A stretch of DNA of 16,936 nucleotides, from positions 1-16,936 of the forward strand of contig DATEOW010000159.1 in NCBI GenBank assembly GCA_035273665.1, in the 5' to 3' direction. Shown here in pieces: positions 12,144 to 16,936 of this stretch. Position 1 is the first letter of the stretch. Each line of letters opens with the position of its first letter. The stretch is from DATEEW01 sp035273665. GTDB lineage: Bacteria; Pseudomonadota; Gammaproteobacteria; Burkholderiales; SG8-39. Both the position numbers and the translations under genes were made by a program. Under the pieces are notes generated by a model. It worked only from the letters and a program-made list of their open reading frames with translations, searched no databases and was not told the DNA's origin.

Positions 12144-12899
12144 ATGCTGCTCGTCAGAAAAATCCTTACAGCGCTGTTGCTTCCCCCTACAGGTCCTTTA
12201 TTACTCCTGCTGCTGGGATTGTTCCTGACGCACAAGTGGCGGCGGTTCGGGTTGGCGCTAGCTTGGATCGCCACACTTAGCTTAGTGCTGCTATCGCTTC
12301 CACTGGTATCCCAGTCGTTGCGTGGATTGCTGTATGACCCGCCGCCCCTCGACTATGCCGCGGCTCACAAAGCGCAGGCCATCGTCATTCTTGGCGGAGG
12401 GAAGCGTCTGCAAGCGCCGGAATATGATGGCGCGGATACGGTCAATTCTTTCTCGCTTGAGCGGATTCGATATGGTGCATGGGTGGCCAAGCGCGTCGAT
12501 CTTCCCTTATTGGTGAGCGGGGGCATTGTTTTCAGAGGCACTGCCGAAGCTTTGGTGATGCGAGATGTTCTGGAAAAGGAGTTCGGCATAAAGGTCCGGT
12601 GGGTGGAGCCGGATTCCAAGACCACGCATGAAAATGCGCGCCGCTCGATGCAGATACTGCAAACCGAAGGCATTCGTACCATCGTGTTGGTGACGCATGC
12701 CCTGCACATGCAACGTGCCATTGCCGAATTTGAAGCCGTGGGTTTTACGGTCATTCCGGCGCCGACCGTACTGCCGAACCCCGAGGTGAAGCGCGAACCC
12801 TTTGTGTTTTGGCTTATTCCAAGCAGTTCGGCTCTGCGTGAGAGCAGCTATGTTCTTCACGAATTGCTCGGCGACTTGGCGCGGCGGATGGGCTTATAG
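12144..12899 (+). CDS. ElyC/YdcF-like DUF218 envelope protein
   Basis: A 251-residue inner-membrane protein with two N-terminal helices (about 7-28 and 36-57) and a large DUF218 domain, probably periplasmic. The order matches Escherichia coli ElyC, needed for envelope integrity and peptidoglycan synthesis at low temperature; SanA and YdcF share the domain. DUF218 hallmarks are AIVILGGG (79-86), LVSGG with TAEALVM (123-139), EPDSKTTHENA (155-165) and VLVTHALHMQRA (181-192). The ATG at 12144 begins just before the first helix; the frame is open upstream to 11949, but that part overlaps the divergent regulator and has no matching character. No clear ribosome site is seen. Its stop TAG shares a base with the GTG of the next gene. 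Confidence 0.88.
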   Translation: MLLVRKILTALLLPPTGPLLLLLLGLFLTHKWRRFGLALAWIATLSLVLLSLPLVSQSLRGLLYDPPPLDYAAAHKAQAIVILGGGKRLQAPEYDGADTVNSFSLERIRYGAWVAKRVDLPLLVSGGIVFRGTAEALVMRDVLEKEFGIKVRWVEPDSKTTHENARRSMQILQTEGIRTIVLVTHALHMQRAIAEFEAVGFTVIPAPTVLPNPEVKREPFVFWLIPSSSALRESSYVLHELLGDLARRMGL

Positions 12900-13870
12900 T
12901 GGATCGGACCGAGCGCTTTTATAAGATTGACCAGTTGCTGCAGCAAAAAGGCGTGGTGCGCTTGGACGAGTTCTTAGCCGCGCTCGATGTTTCGCGGGCG
13001 ACTTTCAAGCGCGATCTCGAATACATGCGTGATCGTTTGCATGCGCCGATTGAATGGGATCGCGAAAAAGGCGGCTACCGTTTGGTCGGTGCCTCCGCCG
13101 ATATGCCGCGGTATCAACTGCCGGGCTTATGGTTCAACCCGTCAGAGATTCGGGCGTTGCTCGCGATGCAGCAGTTGCTTGCCGATGTGCAACCGGGATT
13201 GTTGGAGCCGCATATCGAACCGTTGCGCGCGAGGCTGCGCTCGCTACTCGAATCCGGCGATCACTCCGCCGACGATGTACAACGGCGGATTCGGCTCGTC
13301 CATGTCGCGAAACGCAGCATGGCGCTACCGCATTTCCAGACCGTCGCGGATGCGGTGCTGAAGCGTCAGCGTTTGCATATCGTTTATGTCGCACGCGGCA
13401 GCAACGAGAAGACCGAGCGGGAGATATCGCCGCATCGCCTTGTGCACTATCGCGAGAATTGGTACGTCGACGCCTGGTGTCACTTGCGTGAGGACATCCG
13501 CAGTTTTGCCATCGATGCGGTGCATTCCGCTCAATTACTCGACAAGAAAGTGAAAGCGGTCCCGGACAAGGAACTGGATGAAGTGCTGGGGGCGGGATAC
13601 GGGATTTTCTCCGGCAAAAAACTGAGTTGGGCGAAGCTGCGTTTTTCGCCCGAAAGCGCGCGGTGGGTCAGCGCGGAGCAATGGCATCCCCAGCAAAAAG
13701 CGAAGTTCGAGCCGGACGGGCACTACGTGCTGGAATTGCCTTATAGCGATCCGCGGGAACTTGCGATGGACATATTGCGGCACGGCCCTGCCGTAGAAGT
13801 GCTGGCACCACCGTCTTTGCGCGATTTGGTGCGCGAACAATTGAGGGCGGCGCTCGCGCGTTATTCATAG
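12899..13870 (+). CDS. WYL-domain transcriptional regulator (YafY-like)
   Basis: A 323-residue one-component regulator. Residues 1-60 are a DeoR-like winged helix (RFYKIDQLLQQKGVVRLDEF, then VSRATFKRDLEYMRDRL). The WYL domain spans about 140-215, with the ligand motif here WYV (188-190 in ENWYVDAW). A WCX-type C-terminal extension ends the protein (VLELPYSDPRELAMDILRHG, then VEVLAPPSLRDLV). WYL domains are thought to bind nucleic acid or nucleotide ligands and control DNA-damage, defence or metabolic genes; the ligand here is unknown. The start is GTG at 12899, inside TATAGTG, where the TAG stop of the ElyC-like gene overlaps by one base, so translation is likely coupled. No defence genes lie beside it apart from recC about 280 bp downstream. 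Confidence 0.92.
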   Translation: MDRTERFYKIDQLLQQKGVVRLDEFLAALDVSRATFKRDLEYMRDRLHAPIEWDREKGGYRLVGASADMPRYQLPGLWFNPSEIRALLAMQQLLADVQPGLLEPHIEPLRARLRSLLESGDHSADDVQRRIRLVHVAKRSMALPHFQTVADAVLKRQRLHIVYVARGSNEKTEREISPHRLVHYRENWYVDAWCHLREDIRSFAIDAVHSAQLLDKKVKAVPDKELDEVLGAGYGIFSGKKLSWAKLRFSPESARWVSAEQWHPQQKAKFEPDGHYVLELPYSDPRELAMDILRHGPAVEVLAPPSLRDLVREQLRAALARYS

Positions 13871-13932
13871 GCTCGTCGCCTGAGCCACCACCGCCGCCAC
13901 ACTCTGCGCATCTCAATCAGGGGGAGCGCAGC

Positions 13933-14127
13933 ATGAAAATTCATCGCAATTCGAGCTTTACCGATCGCCTCGTAATGTCCGGCGGTTTGTTAGCCGTCGT
14001 CTGCACCGGTTTTTTCGGCGCCGAACCGCCGTCCCCGGAACGACTCTCGGCGATGCGTACAATCCCTTATATTCAACTTCAATGCGACGCCGAGGCGCGA
14101 TTGCGTAGCCGTTGGTGTTCTCCTTAA
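13933..14127 (+). CDS. Orphan 64-residue small protein
   Basis: Not recognised. The ATG at 13933 has GGGGGAG 7 nt upstream, a strong ribosome site, which is the main support for a real gene. The N-terminus is basic, followed by a hydrophobic stretch (residues 13-29, LVMSGGLLAVVCTGFFG) that could be a signal peptide or a single membrane helix. The rest is polar with Cys51 and Cys62. The TAA at 14125-14127 is in the same frame as recC, whose TTG start follows 18 nt later, so the two could be co-translated or coupled. It is not part of RecC, because RecC homology begins right after the TTG. Confidence 0.5.
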   Translation: MKIHRNSSFTDRLVMSGGLLAVVCTGFFGAEPPSPERLSAMRTIPYIQLQCDAEARLRSRWCSP

Positions 14128-14145
14128 ATCCTCTCAGGCCTGGTT

Positions 14146-16936
14146 TTGCTCCACATCTTTCAATCCAATCGACTGGAAATCCTGGCAGATGACCTCGAGC
14201 GGCGACTGCGCGAAGCGCGTGGTACGCCGCTCGCGACGCAGACCATCATCGTGCAAGAGCGAGCGCTGTCACGCTGGCTTTCGCTGAGCTTGGCAGAACG
14301 ATTTGGCGTCGCCGCCAATATCGCGTATCCCTTTCCCGCCGCGCATCTCTGGTCGCTGTTTGGCCGAGTGCTGAAGGATCTGCCGGCCGAATCGCCTTTC
14401 GATCCGGCCGTGCTGCGTTGGCATTGCATGAAGTGGCTGGAGTCTGCTGAGGCGGCGCGCCATCCGCGTTTGCAGCCCGTGTTGGCCGGCGGGACATTGC
14501 GTCGGCATGAATTCGCGCAACGCCTGGCAGCATTGTTCGATCGTTATCTGGTCTATCGCCCCGATTGGATCGATCACTGGCATGCGGGGAAATCGCATGG
14601 CCTCGGTGAAGACGAAGTCTGGCAAGCCGCTCTGTGGCGTGAAATCGCGGCCGCCACGCCTGCAACCATGCGCGCGCATCCGGCCGAGCGTTTCTTCGCC
14701 ACGCTGGCTGATAACGAATCTGCGTGCGCCGCTTTGCCTAGGCATCTGCACCTCTTCGCGTTGCAGGCGCTGCCGCCCATGTATCTGAATATGTATGCGC
14801 GGCTGGCGGAATGGACTGAGGTGCATCTTTACGCGCTCAATCCCTGCGAGCAGCAGTGGGGCGACATCGTGCGGCGGCGCGAACAGGCCTTGAAACTCGC
14901 GCAGGCGGGCGAGGGCATCGATTTGCACTTGGAAATCGGCAACAATCTGCTTGCGTCGCTGGGCCGCCATGGCCGCGCCTTCTTCGACGCGCTTAGCGGC
15001 CTCAGCGCGGCCGAAGAGAGCGATTACCGCCGTAATGAGGCCACCACTTTGCTCGCGCTGCTGCAAAACGATGTGCTCGATCTGCATGAGCGTGAAGAAA
15101 CCCAAGCGCTGGCTATTAACGATCACTCGGTGCAAGTGCACGTTTGCCACAGCGCGATGCGCGAAATCGAGGTACTGCACGACCGCCTGCTCGATGCTTT
15201 CCAGCGCGATCCGAGCCTCCGCGCGAGCGATGTGCTCGTTCTCGTGCCCAAGATCGAAAACTACGCGGCGGCCATCGACGCCGTGTTCGCTACGGCGCCC
15301 CCGCAGCGCCGTCTGCCCTATGTCATCGCCGACCGACCGCCACAAAAGGGGAGCGCGGTACTGCGCAGTTTCATGCAATTGCTGCGGCTGCCCGAGACGC
15401 GCTTGGAGGCCGAAAGCGTATTGAGCTTTCTGGAGGAAGCGCCGATTGCACGCCGTCAAAGTATCGTCTCTGATGATCTGCCGCTGTTGCGACAATGGGT
15501 GCGCGAGACAGGCATCCGCTGGGGGTATGACGAGGCTGCGCGCGCTGCGCTCGATCTGCCCGCCGTGCGGGAGCATAGCTGGGGCGCGGGCTTCGATCGC
15601 CTCATGCTCGGTTACGCCATGGCGGAAGAGGAATTGTTCGACGGTATTCTGCCTTATGCAGATATCGAAGGCGGCTATACGCAGATCGCGGGCCGTCTCA
15701 AGACTTTTGTCGACGCCCTGGCCGCATTGAACGATGAACTGACGCAGCCGCGCAGTCTCGCGCAATGGCGCAATTGGGCAGAGCGGACGTTGGCGCGGCT
15801 CTACGACTGCGATGAAGCGGAAGAGCGGGATGCGCAAGCGATCCGCGCGGCGGCGATGAAACTCGCGGTCGACGCGCATCGCGCCGGCTTCGAGGGGGCG
15901 GTGCCGGCGCAACTATGGAAACGCGAGCTCGCTGCGTTACTGGAAAGTGCGCCGTTTGGACAAATTTCTTCCGGCGGCATCACTTTCGCGGCGCTGCGCC
16001 CCCTGCGCGCGACACCGGCGCGCTTCGTCGCAGTGCTTGGCCTGAACGACGGCGAATTCCCGGGCAATCCGCCGCAGGCCAGTTTCGATCTGATGACGCG
16101 CCATCCAAAACCCGGCGATCGCCAGCCGCGCGATGAAGAGCGCTATGCGCTGCTCGAAGCGATGCTCGCCGCACGCGAACGGCTTTACCTGAGCTACATC
16201 GGCCGCAGCCAGCGCGACAACGCAGAACTGCCGCCCTCGCCGGTGTTGGCTGAAGTGCTCGAGACGATCCGCCGCAGTGTCAGCGGCAGCGAAAGAATCG
16301 TCATCGAACATCCTTTGCAGCCTTTCAGCCGACGCTATTTCAATGGTGAACTGTTCAGTTATGCGTCGGAGTATGTCCAGCCCGGGCCCATTGCTTTATC
16401 CGAGTCGCCATTCATACGACAAGCTTTGCCTCCCCTTGAAATGGAACCGCTCATCGAGTTGGAGGTGCTGCGAAAATTTTTGCGCAACCCCGCAGAGTAC
16501 TTTTTGAGAGAGCGTTTGGGATTGCGCCTGACGGCAGGAGAAGAGGCGCTCGAAGGGAGCGAACCGTTCGAGCTCGACGCGCTCGCGCAGTGGAAATTAT
16601 GCGACAGCGTACTAGGGCACTTGCTCCAAGGCTTGAGCGTGGATAGCTCGCGCACCCGCATGCGCGCGGCTGGATATCTGCCGCACGGCTACGCCGGTGA
16701 TGCTTTGTATGCCGCCACCGTTGCGCAATTGAGGCCGCTGCATCGCGTGATCAGCGCGGCAGGGCCCTTGCAGCGTGAACAGATCCTCCTCCAGCAAAAA
16801 GGCCTGACACTCACTGGAAATATCGAATTTACCGGCGAGGAAGCGCATGTCTTGTGGCGCGTCGGCAAACTCGGCGGGCGAGAGCTCCTGCAGGCATGGG
16901 TCGCTCATCTTGCCCTGAATGCAGCGGGCCGCATGT
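14146..16936 (+). CDS. recC: Exodeoxyribonuclease V gamma subunit RecC (3' end outside window)
   Basis: Subunit of the RecBCD helicase-nuclease that processes double-strand breaks, splits the duplex and recognises Chi. 930 codons are visible; Escherichia coli RecC has 1122 residues, so roughly the last fifth is missing. The N-terminus LLHIFQSNRLEILADDLE parallels the E. coli start MLRVYHSNRLD. Other RecC signs are ANIAYPFPAAHLWSLF, LHLFALQALPPMYL with LYALNPCEQQWGDI, VHVCHSAMREIEVLHD, LRPLRATPARFVAVLGLNDG, and PAEYFLRERLGLRL at the start of the C-terminal nuclease-like region. The helicase-like domains lack Walker motifs, as expected for RecC. TTG at 14146 is the only usual start codon between the upstream in-frame stop and the conserved sequence; no ATG is available. 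RecB and RecD would be expected just downstream. Confidence 0.93.
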   Translation, partial: MLHIFQSNRLEILADDLERRLREARGTPLATQTIIVQERALSRWLSLSLAERFGVAANIAYPFPAAHLWSLFGRVLKDLPAESPFDPAVLRWHCMKWLESAEAARHPRLQPVLAGGTLRRHEFAQRLAALFDRYLVYRPDWIDHWHAGKSHGLGEDEVWQAALWREIAAATPATMRAHPAERFFATLADNESACAALPRHLHLFALQALPPMYLNMYARLAEWTEVHLYALNPCEQQWGDIVRRREQALKLAQAGEGIDLHLEIGNNLLASLGRHGRAFFDALSGLSAAEESDYRRNEATTLLALLQNDVLDLHEREETQALAINDHSVQVHVCHSAMREIEVLHDRLLDAFQRDPSLRASDVLVLVPKIENYAAAIDAVFATAPPQRRLPYVIADRPPQKGSAVLRSFMQLLRLPETRLEAESVLSFLEEAPIARRQSIVSDDLPLLRQWVRETGIRWGYDEAARAALDLPAVREHSWGAGFDRLMLGYAMAEEELFDGILPYADIEGGYTQIAGRLKTFVDALAALNDELTQPRSLAQWRNWAERTLARLYDCDEAEERDAQAIRAAAMKLAVDAHRAGFEGAVPAQLWKRELAALLESAPFGQISSGGITFAALRPLRATPARFVAVLGLNDGEFPGNPPQASFDLMTRHPKPGDRQPRDEERYALLEAMLAARERLYLSYIGRSQRDNAELPPSPVLAEVLETIRRSVSGSERIVIEHPLQPFSRRYFNGELFSYASEYVQPGPIALSESPFIRQALPPLEMEPLIELEVLRKFLRNPAEYFLRERLGLRLTAGEEALEGSEPFELDALAQWKLCDSVLGHLLQGLSVDSSRTRMRAAGYLPHGYAGDALYAATVAQLRPLHRVISAAGPLQREQILLQQKGLTLTGNIEFTGEEAHVLWRVGKLGGRELLQAWVAHLALNAAGRM

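Noticed and set aside
14269..15912. 547-codon open frame on the minus strand
   Set aside because: It lies wholly antisense to recC, which shows clear family motifs along the same stretch. Its product is Arg/Gln-rich with no domain, a common by-product of GC-rich codon use.

Overview
This is a 16.9 kb piece of a proteobacterial chromosome. I place it most likely in the Betaproteobacteria, but that is inferred from gene content and order and is not proven. The pointers are lysC followed directly by tRNA-Ser(GCU), YbiT-type ABC-F, Hsp15, an ElyC-like protein, RecC, and -10-like boxes of the form GTTAAAAT before a GC-rich stretch. Coding is dense, moderately GC-rich and on both strands. Nearly all genes are chromosomal housekeeping or regulatory types. 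No transposase, integrase, phage gene or CRISPR array is visible.

Layout. Positions 1-1994 (minus) hold most of a membrane histidine kinase (MASE1, PAS, HisKA, HATPase) whose 3' end lies outside the window. Upstream of it on the same strand is a small helix-turn-helix protein (2136-2453). Aspartate kinase lysC (2628-3857, plus) is followed by tRNA-Ser(GCU) with its own promoter and terminator. Positions 4049-4484 are non-coding and carry a duplicated, modular stem-loop repeat. Next come a stand-alone response-regulator receiver (4517-5005, minus), a phospholipase D/cardiolipin synthase-like enzyme (5109-6566, plus), tRNA-Arg(ACG) with a terminator, glucose-6-phosphate dehydrogenase zwf (6743-8146, minus), and a Tat-exported beta-carbonic-anhydrase-like protein (8186-8740, minus). 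These are followed by Hsp15 hslR (8845-9213, plus), a small lipoprotein (9293-9649, minus), the ABC-F ATPase YbiT (9778-11388, plus), and a minus-strand pair made of a helix-turn-helix protein and an unrecognised 103-residue protein (11402-12048). An ElyC-like envelope protein overlaps a WYL-type regulator by one base (12144-13870, plus). A 64-residue orphan (13933-14127) precedes the first 930 codons of recC (14146 to the window end).

How the genes relate. There is no single large operon. The clear short units are elyC-like/WYL regulator (overlapping stop and start), HTH/unknown (23 bp apart), and small ORF/recC (same frame, separated by one stop and 18 nt). Several genes act at the envelope (MASE1 kinase, PLD-family enzyme, periplasmic carbonic anhydrase-like protein, lipoprotein, ElyC-like protein), but adjacency alone does not make them one pathway.

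I found no convincing new defence or metabolic system. The most unusual feature is the duplicated stem-loop cassette repeat after tRNA-Ser: constant end modules flank a variable, palindrome-bearing centre. Next in interest are the HTH/unknown gene pair, the Tat-exported carbonic-anhydrase-like protein, and the small ORF in frame ahead of a TTG-started recC.
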